Shown here: positions 27,719 to 37,032 of the stretch, piece after piece
Layout: each line of letters starts with the position of its first letter
How positions within the stretch are numbered: the stretch's first letter is position 1
DNA from: an uncultured Clostridium sp.
GTDB lineage: Bacteria > Bacillota > Clostridia > TANB77 > CAG-508
DNA: 64,000 nucleotides
NCBI GenBank assembly: GCA_900553945.1
Contig: USFR01000003.1
Coordinates: forward strand, 100,559 to 164,558
Direction of reading: 5' to 3'
Position numbers and translations under genes: made by a program
The notes under the pieces: model-generated
Database searches by the model: none
The model's input: only the letters and a program-made list of their open reading frames with translations
Told to the model about the DNA's origin: nothing

Positions 27719-28105
27719 TTGAAAAAGAGTAGGAGTAAAAATATTATGAAATTTTTATTAATTGTAATTTATTTAATAATGACGGTAGCGGGATTAGTTT
27801 TAATGAAGTATGGAAAAAATCCTGGTAGTATAAAAGTTGGATCTGGTGAAATTGCTTTTAGTTGTAGCTTTATAAGTGGAATAGGATTAGTTTGTTATTT
27901 GATAAGTTTTCTCCTTTTTACAAGGATTGTTATTATGTTTGATTTAAGTTATATATATCCAATTGTGACGGGAATTGTACAAATTTTATCATTAATTGCA
28001 TCAAAAGTTGTATTTAAAGAAAATATGACGTTGCAATCTATTATAGGAGCTTGTATAATAATTATTGGAATAGTTGTTATGAATTTACCAAAAGTTAAAG
28101 CGTAA
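27719..28105 (+). CDS. Small EamA/SMR-type membrane protein (lipid-linked sugar flippase-like)
   Basis: 128-aa protein with four hydrophobic helices in the EamA/small multidrug-resistance fold. In glycan loci such proteins (ArnE/ArnF type) move undecaprenyl-phosphate sugars across the membrane. The tail FKENMTLQSIIGACIIIIGI matches the last EamA helix pair. The start is TTG at 27719 with AAAAGGAG at 27705-27712; an internal ATG at 27746 is less well placed. It sits between the epimerase and two GtrB-type genes, which fits the flippase role. Confidence 0.75.
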   Translation: MKKSRSKNIMKFLLIVIYLIMTVAGLVLMKYGKNPGSIKVGSGEIAFSCSFISGIGLVCYLISFLLFTRIVIMFDLSYIYPIVTGIVQILSLIASKVVFKENMTLQSIIGACIIIIGIVVMNLPKVKA

Positions 28106-28119
28106 AAGGAAGTGTTTAT

Positions 28120-29052
28120 ATGGATAAAATATCAATAATTGTACCTGTTTATAATGAAGAGGAAGCAATAAAAATTTTTTATGACAAGATAACAGAAGTT
28201 TCTGCTAAGATAGAAGCGGAATTTGAATTTATTTTTGTTAATGATGGTTCTAAAGATAAAACATTAGAAATTGTTAAAGAATATGCTAAACAAGATTCTA
28301 GAGTGAGATTTGTTTCATTTTCTAGAAATTTTGGTAAAGAAGCTGCAATGTATGCTGGATTACAAGCGTCTGAAGGCGATTATGTTGCAATAATGGATGT
28401 TGATTTGCAAGATCCACCAGATTTATTACCTGAAATGTATAATACTTTGCTTGAAAAGGAATATGATTGTGTTGCTACTAAAAGACAGACTAGAAAGGGT
28501 GAAAATCCTATAATTTCATTCTGTTCAAGATTATTTTATAAATTAATAAATAAAATGACTAAAACAGAAATTGTTGATGGTGCAAGAGATTATAGACTTA
28601 TGACTAGACAGATGGTAAATAGTATATTAGAAGTTACAGAGTATAATAGATTTTCAAAAGGAATTTTTAGTTGGGTTGGTTTTAATACAAAGTGGATTGC
28701 TTATGATAATATTGAACGTTCAGCAGGAAAAACTAAATGGAATTTCTGGAAGTTGTTTTTCTATGCTTTAGATGGTATTACTGCTTTTTCAACTGCTCCT
28801 TTAATGATTGCTACTTTGGCTGGTATTTTGTTCTGTTTACTTGCGTTTATTATGATTATTGTTATTATTGTTAGAACATGTACATATGGTGATCCTGTTT
28901 CTGGTTGGCCTTCTTTAGTATGCATTATTTTATTTGTTAGTGGAGTTCAGCTTTTCTGTCTTGGTATTATGGGACAGTATATGTCTAAGGAGTATATGGA
29001 GATTAAGAATAGACCAATTTATATTGTAAAGGAGACAGAAAAAGATCTTTAA
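28120..29052 (+). CDS. GtrB/ArnC-type polyprenyl-phosphate glycosyltransferase
   Basis: 310-aa GT2 enzyme. The GT-A domain has IVPVYNEEEAIKIFYDK, VNDGSKDKT, SFSRNFGKEAAMYAGL and MDVDLQDPPDLLPEM. Two C-terminal membrane helices (about 230-265 and 275-295) are typical of GtrB. It should transfer a sugar from a nucleotide donor to undecaprenyl phosphate. The small flippase upstream and the GtrB paralogue downstream belong to the same predicted three-component glycosylation machinery. Confidence 0.9.
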   Translation: MDKISIIVPVYNEEEAIKIFYDKITEVSAKIEAEFEFIFVNDGSKDKTLEIVKEYAKQDSRVRFVSFSRNFGKEAAMYAGLQASEGDYVAIMDVDLQDPPDLLPEMYNTLLEKEYDCVATKRQTRKGENPIISFCSRLFYKLINKMTKTEIVDGARDYRLMTRQMVNSILEVTEYNRFSKGIFSWVGFNTKWIAYDNIERSAGKTKWNFWKLFFYALDGITAFSTAPLMIATLAGILFCLLAFIMIIVIIVRTCTYGDPVSGWPSLVCIILFVSGVQLFCLGIMGQYMSKEYMEIKNRPIYIVKETEKDL

Positions 29053-29161
29053 TTTTTCAGAAAATAATCATCTTACGTTGTTAATTTAAATTCGAAAATC
29101 TCATGTACACTCTGGTATTTCAAATTTAAATTGCCTAGTAATATAATTATTTTCTGAAAAA
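29053..29161. repeat. Composite palindrome between the two gtrB-type genes
   Basis: Outer arms TTTTTCAGAAAATAAT (29053-29068) and its exact complement (29146-29161), 16 bp. Inside are two copies of the self-complementary AATTTAAATT (29083-29092, 29123-29132) with GAAAAT/ATTTC flanks. It fills almost the whole intergenic gap and shares AAATTCGAAAA with the element at 5002. It could be an internal terminator/attenuator or a palindromic repeat element. Confidence 0.7.
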
Positions 29162-29195
29162 TGTATTTGGTATAATATGTTGAAGAGGATTTAGT

Positions 29196-30134
29196 ATGAA
29201 TAAAGTATCTGTTGTAATTCCCATGTACTATGAGGAAGAGGTTGCTGAAATTTGCTATGATAGAGTTAGTACAGTTTTAAAAAAATTATCTGATAAGTAT
29301 GAGTATGAAATTATATTTGTAAATGATGGTAGTAAAGATAAAACATTAAGTATTTTAAAAAATATTGCTGATAATAATAAATGTGTTAAAATTATTTCAT
29401 TTTCAAGAAATTTTGGACATCAAGCAGCTGTTACTGCTGGTATTAAATATGTTACTGGTGATGCTGTTGTGATTATGGATGCTGATTTACAGGATCCACC
29501 AGAATTAATACCTGAAATGTTAAAGTTATGGGAAGATGGAAATGATGTAATTTATGGTAAGAGAAAGACAAGAAAAGGTGAGTCTGTTTTTAAAAGATTA
29601 ACTGCCCAGATGTTTTATAGCTTTTTAAATGCGATGTCAGAAGTTGAGATTCCAAAGAATACAGGGGACTTTCGATTAGTTGATAGAAAAGTAATTGATG
29701 TTATAAATAGTTTGCCTGAGCATAATAAATTTTTAAGAGGATTATTTAGTTGGGTTGGATTTGAACAAAAGGAATTTTTATATAATAGGCCTAAGAGAGA
29801 GCTGGGAAAAACAAAATATCCATTAAAGAAAATGTTTAAACTAGCGAGTGATGGAATATTAAGTTTTTCATCTAAACCGTTGAAATTAGTTGGATTGCTT
29901 GGAATTTTATCAATTACATTTTCTATTGTAGTATTAATTTATTCTTTATGTTCATATTTTGGAAATTGGAATAACTTAACTCCTGGTTGGACTTCCATTA
30001 TGGTATGTATAACTTTTTTTGCTGGGGTACAGTTACTTTCACTATGGATAATTGCTGAATATATTTCTAGAATATACGATGAGAGTAAGAAAAGACCAGA
30101 ATATATTATTAATGAAAAAATTAATATAGATTAA
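29196..30134 (+). CDS. GtrB/ArnC-type polyprenyl-phosphate glycosyltransferase (paralogue)
   Basis: 312 aa, same domain plan as the upstream gene: VVIPMYYEEEVAEICYD, VNDGSKDKT, SFSRNFGHQAAVTAGI, MDADLQDPPELIPEM, then two C-terminal membrane helices. The two are clearly paralogous but diverged, so they may use different sugars. It ends the glycan locus; a terminator follows. Confidence 0.9.
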   Translation: MNKVSVVIPMYYEEEVAEICYDRVSTVLKKLSDKYEYEIIFVNDGSKDKTLSILKNIADNNKCVKIISFSRNFGHQAAVTAGIKYVTGDAVVIMDADLQDPPELIPEMLKLWEDGNDVIYGKRKTRKGESVFKRLTAQMFYSFLNAMSEVEIPKNTGDFRLVDRKVIDVINSLPEHNKFLRGLFSWVGFEQKEFLYNRPKRELGKTKYPLKKMFKLASDGILSFSSKPLKLVGLLGILSITFSIVVLIYSLCSYFGNWNNLTPGWTSIMVCITFFAGVQLLSLWIIAEYISRIYDESKKRPEYIINEKINID

Positions 30135-30137
30135 AAT

Positions 30138-30175
30138 ATAGCCAGAGTATAATATTTTTATATTCTGGCTTTTAT
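30138..30175 (+). terminator. Terminator at the end of the glycan locus
   Basis: AGCCAGAGTATA pairs with TATATTCTGGCT (one G-T pair) and is followed by TTTTAT. Confidence 0.7.
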
Positions 30176-30190
30176 AATGATTAAAAACTA

Positions 30191-30219
30191 TTGAAAAAAT
30201 TTTTTCTATATGGTATAAC
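30191..30219 (+). promoter_or_regulatory. Sigma-A promoter for rlmN operon
   Basis: TTGAAA (30191-30196) and TATAAC (30214-30219) are 17 bases apart, 33 bases before the rlmN start. Confidence 0.6.
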
Positions 30220-30251
30220 TTTCTATATAAAATAGCATTGGAGGGCTTTTT

Positions 30252-31283
30252 TTGAAAACAAACATTAAGAGTTTTACTTTAGATGAATTAAAAAATGAAA
30301 TGATTTCTTTAGGACAAAAGCCTTTTAGAGCGGAACAAATCTTTAAATGGATTCATCAAGAAAATGTACAAAGCTTTGATGATATGACAAATCTTTCTAA
30401 AGACTTTAGAGAAGCTTTAAAAGAAAAGTATGACTTACATAATTTTAAAATAATAAGAAAATTAGAATCTAAAGATGGAACAAAAAAATTTCTTTTCGAT
30501 GTGCTTGATGGGAATGCAATTGAATCTGTATTAATGCAATATAAATATGGGTATACTATATGTGTTTCTTCACAAGTTGGATGCAAGATGGGATGCAAGT
30601 TTTGCGCTTCTACTGGAATTCCTTTTTCGAGAAATTTGGAAGCTGGAGAGATTGTTGAACAAATTTTAGCAGTTCAAAGAGAAGAGAATGTTCGAATTTC
30701 TAATATTGTTTTTATGGGAATTGGAGAGCCTTTGGATAATTATGATAATGTAATAAAGGCAATAAATATAATTAATCATCCTAAAGGACTTAATATTGGA
30801 ACAAGACATATAAGTATTTCAACAAGTGGAGTTGTTCCTAATATATATAGATTGGCTGAAGAGAATATACAATGTACTTTATCAGTTTCATTACATAGTA
30901 GTAATAATGAAAAAAGAAGTGAGATGATGCCAGTAAATAAGGCATATCCTATTGAAGAATTGATGCGTGCATGTAAGGATTATATAAAGATAACAAATAA
31001 AAGAATTTCTTTTGAATATGCTTTAGCAAAGGATAATAATGATAATTTGGATGATGCTAAAGAATTAGTTAAATTGTTAAAGGGAATACTTTGTCATGTT
31101 AATTTAATTCCTATAAATAAAATAGAGAATGGTAAATATACAAAGAGTACAAATGATAATATTATCAGGTTTAGAGATTATCTAAATGATAATGGAATTG
31201 TAGCTACTATTAGGAGAGAGCTAGGATCTGATATAGATGCTGCTTGTGGACAGTTGAGAAGAGCGGAATTAAAAAAGGAGTAG
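30252..31283 (+). CDS. rlmN: Dual-specificity 23S rRNA A2503/tRNA A37 C2-methyltransferase RlmN
   Basis: Radical SAM enzyme that methylates C2 of A2503 in 23S rRNA and A37 in some tRNAs. The [4Fe-4S] motif is GCKMGCKFCAS near residue 115. Other blocks are FMGIGEPLDNYDNV, ISTSGVVPNIYRLAEE and SLHSSNNEKRS, and the C-terminal resolving cysteine is in DIDAACGQLRR. Length 343 aa. The TTG start at 30252 follows GGAGGG. It is the first gene of a stp-prkC operon, the usual Firmicutes order. Confidence 0.96.
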   Translation: MKTNIKSFTLDELKNEMISLGQKPFRAEQIFKWIHQENVQSFDDMTNLSKDFREALKEKYDLHNFKIIRKLESKDGTKKFLFDVLDGNAIESVLMQYKYGYTICVSSQVGCKMGCKFCASTGIPFSRNLEAGEIVEQILAVQREENVRISNIVFMGIGEPLDNYDNVIKAINIINHPKGLNIGTRHISISTSGVVPNIYRLAEENIQCTLSVSLHSSNNEKRSEMMPVNKAYPIEELMRACKDYIKITNKRISFEYALAKDNNDNLDDAKELVKLLKGILCHVNLIPINKIENGKYTKSTNDNIIRFRDYLNDNGIVATIRRELGSDIDAACGQLRRAELKKE

Positions 31284-31286
31284 ATG

Positions 31287-32024
31287 ATGAAAGTACTTAC
31301 TAAAACAGATATAGGAAAAGCTAGAAGTATGAATCAAGATAGTTTTTTAGTATCTGAAAATAAAGATAATGGTTTGAATCTTTATATTTTAGCAGATGGA
31401 ATGGGTGGCTATAAAGGTGGCGAAATTGCTAGTAAGGTAGCGATTCAGGCTGTTTCAAAATTTATAACTGAAAAGTTTGACGATATTTCTAAGGATAAGC
31501 AGTCAATACTTGTTTTACTTGAAGATGCAATTGCTTTTGCAAATTCTGCAATATATGAGGAATCTGAGGAAGACGAGGAATTGCAGGATATGGGTACAAC
31601 TTTAGAAGTATTAATGATTTATAAAAATAAAGTTTATATTGGACATATTGGTGATAGTAGAATATATAGAATTCGTAAGAATAAAATGAAGAAGATAACT
31701 ACTGATCATAGCTATGTTGAAAAGTTAATTCAGGATGGGGAGATTACAAGAGAAGAAGCATATCATCATCCTAAAAAGAATTTACTTATTAAAGCTTTAG
31801 GTACAGATGAGGTTGTTGAACCTGATTTGATATACACAGTTTTAAATAAAAACGATATATTGGTTATTTGTTCTGATGGACTGACTAATATGGTAAGGGA
31901 AGAAAAAATATTTGATATAATTAAAGAAAAAACAGATGAAGATGTTACAGATGTATTAGTTGATGAAGCAAATAATGCAGGTGGTCTAGATAATATAACA
32001 GTTATTGTTATAGATAATAGATAG
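31287..32024 (+). CDS. PP2C-family serine/threonine phosphatase (Stp/PrpC)
   Basis: Metal-dependent phosphatase that reverses PrkC phosphorylation. It has FxxTDIGKARSMNQDSF-type start, ADGMGGYKGGE, GHIGDSRIYRI, SDGLTNMV and the final GGLDNITVIVI. Two ATGs are adjacent (31284, 31287); AAGGAG at 31275-31280 favours 31287. It starts four bases after rlmN and precedes the kinase, so phosphatase and kinase are co-expressed. Confidence 0.93.
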   Translation: MKVLTKTDIGKARSMNQDSFLVSENKDNGLNLYILADGMGGYKGGEIASKVAIQAVSKFITEKFDDISKDKQSILVLLEDAIAFANSAIYEESEEDEELQDMGTTLEVLMIYKNKVYIGHIGDSRIYRIRKNKMKKITTDHSYVEKLIQDGEITREEAYHHPKKNLLIKALGTDEVVEPDLIYTVLNKNDILVICSDGLTNMVREEKIFDIIKEKTDEDVTDVLVDEANNAGGLDNITVIVIDNR

Positions 32025-32065
32025 TAAATTATTAATATCTTTTTAGTAAAGGGAGAGATAAATAT

Positions 32066-34120
32066 ATGAATCTAATAGGAAGAATGCTTGCTAATAGGTA
32101 TGAAATATTAGAAAAAATAGGTGTTGGTGGAATGGCAACAGTGTACAAGGCAAAATGTCATGTGCTAAATAGATTTGTTGCTGTTAAGGTTTTAAAAGAG
32201 GAATTTATTACTGATATTGAATTTATAAGAAGATTTAAATCTGAGGCTCAAACTGCTGCTAGTTTGACACATCCAAATATTGTTTCAATTTATGATGTTG
32301 GAAATGAGGGGGATGTTTATTATATTGTAATGGAACTTATTCAAGGTAAAACTTTGAAAGAAATAATTGTTGAAGATGGAAAATTATCTTGGAAATGGTC
32401 TGTAAATATAGCAATTCAAATAGCTTCAGCGTTGGAGACTGCTCATAAAAATAATTTGATACATAGAGATATAAAACCTCATAATATAATTATTACTGAA
32501 GATGGAATGGCTAAGGTTACTGATTTTGGTATAGCTAAGGCAGTTTCAAATTCTACAATAACAGCTTTTGGAACTACAATTGGTTCTGTTCATTATTTTT
32601 CACCAGAACATGCTAAAGGTGGAGTTACAGATGCAAAATCTGATATATATTCACTTGGAATTGTTATGTATGAAATGCTTACAGGAAGGGTTCCTTTTGA
32701 TGCGGATACACCTGTTTCAGTTGCTTTGATGCAAGTTCAAGAAGAGCCTATTGAACCTAGAAAATTGAATCCACAAATTCCAATAAGTGTTAATAATATA
32801 ATTTTGAAGGCTATGCAAAAAGATCCAGCAGATAGATATCAAAGTGCGACAGAGATGCTTGTTGATTTAAGTACTGCTTTGAAAAGACCTGATGATGATT
32901 TTGTAAAAATTAATAAAAAATTTGATACTTTACAAACTCAAAAATTATCAACACTATATGATATAGATAGTAAAGCTATTAAAGATGATGAGGATGAAGA
33001 AGCAGAGAAAGTTGCAAGACCAAGAAATAAGAAAAAAAGAGGTTTCTTTGGGTTTATGAAAGATCATATATTCCTTTCATTTATCTTGATTGCTGTTATA
33101 TTATTTAGTGTTGCACTTGGTGGAACAATTTTGATAATGAATTTAACTAAGTCTAAAGATGTTCAAATACCTAATTTGGTAAAGACTGCTTCTGGAGTAA
33201 GACTTACAGAGCAACAGGCTGTGGAAATTTATAATAGTACAGAATTCAAAAAGAAAAATGATTTGAAGATTGAATATGTTGAAGATGAGACAATTAATGG
33301 TGAAACTGTAGAACCTGGTCAAGTTGTTAAACAAAATCCCAATTATGTTGAAAATAGAAAGATTAAAGTAAAAGATCAAATAACAATTTATGTTAGAAAA
33401 GAAAGAGAAGCTAAAACTTTAAAAATGATTGATTTAACTGGAAAGACAACAGAAGAAGCTGAAAAGTTATTGGCTGACCTTGGATATGTTGGTAAAATAA
33501 CATATGAAGATGAGAATAGTGATAGTTTAAAAACTGGATTAATTATCAGACAGACAATCCAATCAGGTATTGAATTTAAAGATAATGCAGATTTAACTCT
33601 TACAATAAGTAAAGGTAGCGATAAGGTTGATGTACCAAATGCTTTAGGAAAAACTGAAGAAGAAGCTAAAAAATTAATAGGGGATGCTGGATTTACGGTT
33701 AAGGTTGAATATACAGAAAATAATGATAAATCAGATGGAATAGTTTTAAAACAAAGTAATACAGATAAAGCTAAAACTGATGAAGTAATTACAATTACAG
33801 TAAATAAAGTTCAAAAAACAAAATCAGTTGCTGTTACAATTGATTTATCTAAATATGTTCAAGTTGCTAAAGCTCCAACAAACACAGTTGATAATACAAC
33901 AAATTCAACAACTACAGATACTCCGGGTGTAACGACAGCAGAAGTTAAATTAAAAGTAGGAGATGATGTTTATGGTGGGGAGAAATACAATGTTACAACT
34001 AAACCTACAATAACGATATATGGTAGAGGAAATATGAAAGTAGCTTTAATTATTGATGGAATTACTAAGATTACAAAGGATATTGATTTTAATAAAGATA
34101 CTACATTAGCTTTTCCATAG
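32066..34120 (+). CDS. prkC: PASTA-domain serine/threonine protein kinase PrkC
   Basis: Membrane Hanks-type kinase sensing muropeptides/lipid II. The kinase domain (about 12-270) has GVGGMATVYKAK, the invariant lysine in VAVKVLKEEF, the catalytic loop HRDIKPHNI and DFGIAKA. A basic linker and one membrane helix (about 335-358) lead to three extracellular PASTA repeats (roughly 362-432, 434-505, 507-575). A Thr/Asn-rich C-terminal stretch (about 580-684) follows that is not PASTA. 684 aa. In spore formers PrkC can also signal germination. Confidence 0.95.
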   Translation: MNLIGRMLANRYEILEKIGVGGMATVYKAKCHVLNRFVAVKVLKEEFITDIEFIRRFKSEAQTAASLTHPNIVSIYDVGNEGDVYYIVMELIQGKTLKEIIVEDGKLSWKWSVNIAIQIASALETAHKNNLIHRDIKPHNIIITEDGMAKVTDFGIAKAVSNSTITAFGTTIGSVHYFSPEHAKGGVTDAKSDIYSLGIVMYEMLTGRVPFDADTPVSVALMQVQEEPIEPRKLNPQIPISVNNIILKAMQKDPADRYQSATEMLVDLSTALKRPDDDFVKINKKFDTLQTQKLSTLYDIDSKAIKDDEDEEAEKVARPRNKKKRGFFGFMKDHIFLSFILIAVILFSVALGGTILIMNLTKSKDVQIPNLVKTASGVRLTEQQAVEIYNSTEFKKKNDLKIEYVEDETINGETVEPGQVVKQNPNYVENRKIKVKDQITIYVRKEREAKTLKMIDLTGKTTEEAEKLLADLGYVGKITYEDENSDSLKTGLIIRQTIQSGIEFKDNADLTLTISKGSDKVDVPNALGKTEEEAKKLIGDAGFTVKVEYTENNDKSDGIVLKQSNTDKAKTDEVITITVNKVQKTKSVAVTIDLSKYVQVAKAPTNTVDNTTNSTTTDTPGVTTAEVKLKVGDDVYGGEKYNVTTKPTITIYGRGNMKVALIIDGITKITKDIDFNKDTTLAFP

Positions 34121-34173
34121 AAATATACAAATGAAAATAATGTGTAAGTATATGAAAGAAAGAGGGAGAATAT

Positions 34174-34836
34174 ATGGCTGAAGTTTCAGTATCAGTTTTA
34201 GATGTTGAAGAAGAGAATGCGATTAATGTATTTTATAATATAGAAACTGCTAAGATTGATTATTTTCATATTGATGTTATGGATGGAGAGTTTGTGAAAA
34301 AAGATAATGTTTTACAAATGAGAGATTATACTTTAAAAATAAAGAGTATTTCAATGACTCCTATAGATGTACATTTAATGGTTAATAATCCTAAAGAGCA
34401 TTTGGATTATTTTATAGATCAGGGAGTAAATAGAATAAGCTTTCATATTGAAGCATGCTCTAATAAAGATGAAATTATTTCACTTGCAAAATATTTAAAT
34501 GAAAATGGTGTTAGAGTTGGAATTGCTGTAAATCCAGATACAGAGATAGAAGCAATTTATGATGTAGTACCTTACATACATATGGTTTTAGTTATGTCTG
34601 TTGTTCCAGGAAATGGTGGACAGAAATTTATACCAAATACAGTTGAAAAACTCGCTAAATTAAAAAAGTATTGCGATGGACAAGATTTTGAAATTGATAT
34701 TGAAGTTGATGGAGGAATAAATGATGAAACAGGAAAACACGCTGTTGATGCTGGTGCAAATATTCTTGTTTCAGGAAATTATGTATTAACTGCCGATGAT
34801 TACAAAGAGGCTATTAATAAATTAAAAAAAATTTAG
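34174..34836 (+). CDS. rpe: Ribulose-phosphate 3-epimerase
   Basis: Pentose phosphate pathway enzyme interconverting ribulose-5-P and xylulose-5-P. TIM-barrel signatures are FHIDVMDGEFV, VDVHLMV-type PIDVHLMVNNP, LVMSVVPGNGGQKFI and IEVDGGINDETG. 220 aa. The N-terminal strand is SVSVLDV rather than the usual SILSADF. In many relatives rsgA lies between prkC and rpe; here it is missing. Confidence 0.93.
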   Translation: MAEVSVSVLDVEEENAINVFYNIETAKIDYFHIDVMDGEFVKKDNVLQMRDYTLKIKSISMTPIDVHLMVNNPKEHLDYFIDQGVNRISFHIEACSNKDEIISLAKYLNENGVRVGIAVNPDTEIEAIYDVVPYIHMVLVMSVVPGNGGQKFIPNTVEKLAKLKKYCDGQDFEIDIEVDGGINDETGKHAVDAGANILVSGNYVLTADDYKEAINKLKKI

Positions 34837-34864
34837 TGAGAATGTTTCTCAGAAAGGAATTCAA

Positions 34865-35980
34865 ATGAAAAAAAGATTTATTGTAAGCGCAGCGATATTA
34901 ATGGTTATCGCAATTTTAGGAATATCAACTGTTTTTGCTACAGATAATGAACCAATAACAATGGATTATGCACCAATAGTTGATGGAGAAATTGCTACTC
35001 ATGCAATGACAGATGTTGAAGAGGACACTATAAAAAATGAGAGCATTTATAAAGCCGGTGAAAAAATTGAATTGAATAATGAATTAGTTAATGGAAGTAT
35101 ATATATTGCCGGAAATGATGTTATTATTCAAAATGAAACTGTAAATGGAGATGTATTTGTTTTTGCAAATAATGTTGAAGTAACTTCAAATACTGTTATT
35201 AATGGTAATCTTTATATTTGCGCTGCTAATGTAAAACTTAATGCAACTATATCTAGAGATCTATTTTGTGTTGCAAAAGATGTTGTTTTTGAAAAAACAA
35301 GTGATGTAGAATATGATGCTAATATTGCAGCTGAGCATATATATGTTAATGGTACATTTCGTAGAAATTTAAATTGTTCAGTAAGTAATATTGAAGTTGC
35401 TAGTGATACAGCAATAATAGGAGAGTTATATTATACTTCTGAAAAGGAAGCTAAAATTGAGGAAAATGCTGTAATTGGAAATGTTAATTTTTCAAAACAA
35501 GTAGAAGATAAAGAAAATGTTTTAGATATTATTGTAAGATATGTTTTAGATTTCGCAAAATACTTTATTTTGACAATGGCAGTATTAATTATTCTTATTA
35601 AATTATTACCAAAATTCATGAATAATTTGAAAAATCAATTTAGAATAAGTTCATTTGGTATAGGAATTTTATCTTTAATAATAGTACCTGTTTTATTGGT
35701 ATTAATGTTATTATTAAGGGTAACATCAACACTTGCTTTTGCTTTATTAGCTATATTTATAGTAGTTTTAATGTTATCTATGGCTATAACTAATATTTCA
35801 CTTGCGAAAAAATTGGAGGAGAAGAAACCTAATATCAAACTTCCTATTTGGACTGCAATTGTAACAGCAGTTACATGGATTGTATATCAAATTCCTGTTT
35901 TAGGAGCAATTGTTGCTTTTATATGGGTTACAATTGGACTTGGAATGTCAGTTAGATATTGTTTTTCCAAAAATAAATAA
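34865..35980 (+). CDS. Bactofilin-like (polymer-forming cytoskeletal) membrane protein
   Basis: 371 aa. A signal peptide (1-25) is followed by a stretch (about 60-215) of short beta-helix-like repeats such as NGSIYIAGNDVIIQNETVNGDV and TVINGNLYICAANVKL, the pattern of bactofilin/polymer-forming domains but here exported. The C-terminal part has about four membrane helices (230-371). Function unknown; surface scaffold or envelope protein is an inference. It may be co-transcribed with rpe (28-base gap). Confidence 0.65.
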   Translation: MKKRFIVSAAILMVIAILGISTVFATDNEPITMDYAPIVDGEIATHAMTDVEEDTIKNESIYKAGEKIELNNELVNGSIYIAGNDVIIQNETVNGDVFVFANNVEVTSNTVINGNLYICAANVKLNATISRDLFCVAKDVVFEKTSDVEYDANIAAEHIYVNGTFRRNLNCSVSNIEVASDTAIIGELYYTSEKEAKIEENAVIGNVNFSKQVEDKENVLDIIVRYVLDFAKYFILTMAVLIILIKLLPKFMNNLKNQFRISSFGIGILSLIIVPVLLVLMLLLRVTSTLAFALLAIFIVVLMLSMAITNISLAKKLEEKKPNIKLPIWTAIVTAVTWIVYQIPVLGAIVAFIWVTIGLGMSVRYCFSKNK

Positions 35981-36042
35981 AGGATATAGAAAAAGTGGAA
36001 ATTAAATTTTTTAAGTCACTTTTATAATTACTTAGAGTAGAT

Positions 36043-36086
36043 AAAAAGCTGAAATGTATTATTTCAAGACATTTCAGCTTTTTTTT
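36043..36086. terminator. Bidirectional terminator shared by convergent genes
   Basis: AAAAAGCTGAAATGT pairs exactly with ACATTTCAGCTTTTT, followed by more T on the plus strand and preceded by A/T on the other. It ends the 34865-35980 gene and also contains the last codons of the minus-strand DUF1540-like frame. Confidence 0.8.
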
Positions 36087-36199
36087 CGTAATAAATGCAA
36101 TCTGTTTTTGAGTTTAATTTTTTTGCTTGTACCTTTTCATAATTGCAGAATCCGTTGATTTTGATAGATACAGTCATAAGAACATTGAATATTTGTCAA
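36064..36199 (-). pseudogene. Small cysteine-rich DUF1540-like protein, frameshifted
   Basis: On the minus strand, TTG at 36199 (GAGGTG upstream) begins TNIQCSYDCIYQN. A one-base shift then gives NGFCNYEKVQAKKLN and SKTDCIYYEKKAEMS with a stop at 36064. The spacing C-x3-C, GxC, TDC resembles the small DUF1540-type metal-binding proteins common in clostridia. About 45 aa if restored. The shift lies in CAAAATCAACGG near 36150; one base too many. It could be true decay or a sequencing error. Not in any long open frame. Confidence 0.55.
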
Positions 36200-36244
36200 A
36201 GTTACATACACCTCTTTAATAAATATTATATGCTCTTTTTCGAT

Positions 36245-36937
36245 TTATATACCAAAGAAAGATTTGCTATGTAAAGATGTGTTATTAAAATTTAGTGTTT
36301 TGATTGTCCGTTTATATTCGTTACAATATTTTTTTATAGGGCAAATTTCACATTTGGGTGAACGTGCGATACATGTATAACGTCCGTGCCAAACAAATAA
36401 GTGATTTACATCAGCCCAGTCTTTTTTATTAAATGTTTTTAATAAATCTTTTTCTATTTTTTCTGGATCAGTTTCTTTTGAAAATCCAATTTTATTTGAA
36501 ATTCTGCGAGCATGTGTGTCTACTGCTATTCCTTGTGCATTGTTGAATGCTTCTAGCATTATAACATTTGCACTTTTTCTACCAATACCGGGAAGTTTGA
36601 TTAATTCTTCCATAGTATTTGGAACAATAGAATTATAATCAGAGACTAATTTTTTACTACATTCTAATGCGTTTTTTGCTTTATTTTTATAAAAGCCACA
36701 AGGGTGAATAATTTCTTCTAAAACATGTATATCCATATTAGCCATTTTTTCTGGAGTACCATAGTCTTTGAAAAGGAGAGGTGTTGTTTTATTTACACGT
36801 TCGTCTGTGCATTGTGCAGATAGCATTACTGCAATTGTGATTTGAAATGGTGTTTCAAAATCTAAACTGCAAGTAGCTTCTGGATAAAAATCTCGTAATA
36901 TATTTAAAATTTCTGTTGCTTCTTTTTTTGTTTTCAT
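36245..36937 (-). CDS. nth: Endonuclease III (DNA glycosylase/AP lyase)
   Basis: Base-excision repair enzyme removing oxidised pyrimidines. The HhH motif LIKLPGIGRKSANVIM precedes the catalytic aspartate in VDTHARRISN. The C-terminal [4Fe-4S] loop is C-x6-C-x2-C-x5-C (CIARSPKCEICPIKKYC). 230 aa; the tail after the cluster is a little longer than usual. Minus strand, divergent from the small membrane protein and spoVM. Confidence 0.95.
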   Translation of the reverse strand: MKTKKEATEILNILRDFYPEATCSLDFETPFQITIAVMLSAQCTDERVNKTTPLLFKDYGTPEKMANMDIHVLEEIIHPCGFYKNKAKNALECSKKLVSDYNSIVPNTMEELIKLPGIGRKSANVIMLEAFNNAQGIAVDTHARRISNKIGFSKETDPEKIEKDLLKTFNKKDWADVNHLFVWHGRYTCIARSPKCEICPIKKYCNEYKRTIKTLNFNNTSLHSKSFFGI

Positions 36938-37032
36938 ATTTTACTTCCTTTTTTAATATATTTTAATATCATAATTCGAACAATATTATATAACAAATAA
37001 TATAATATATAAAGAGATAGGGGGAGAAAAGC

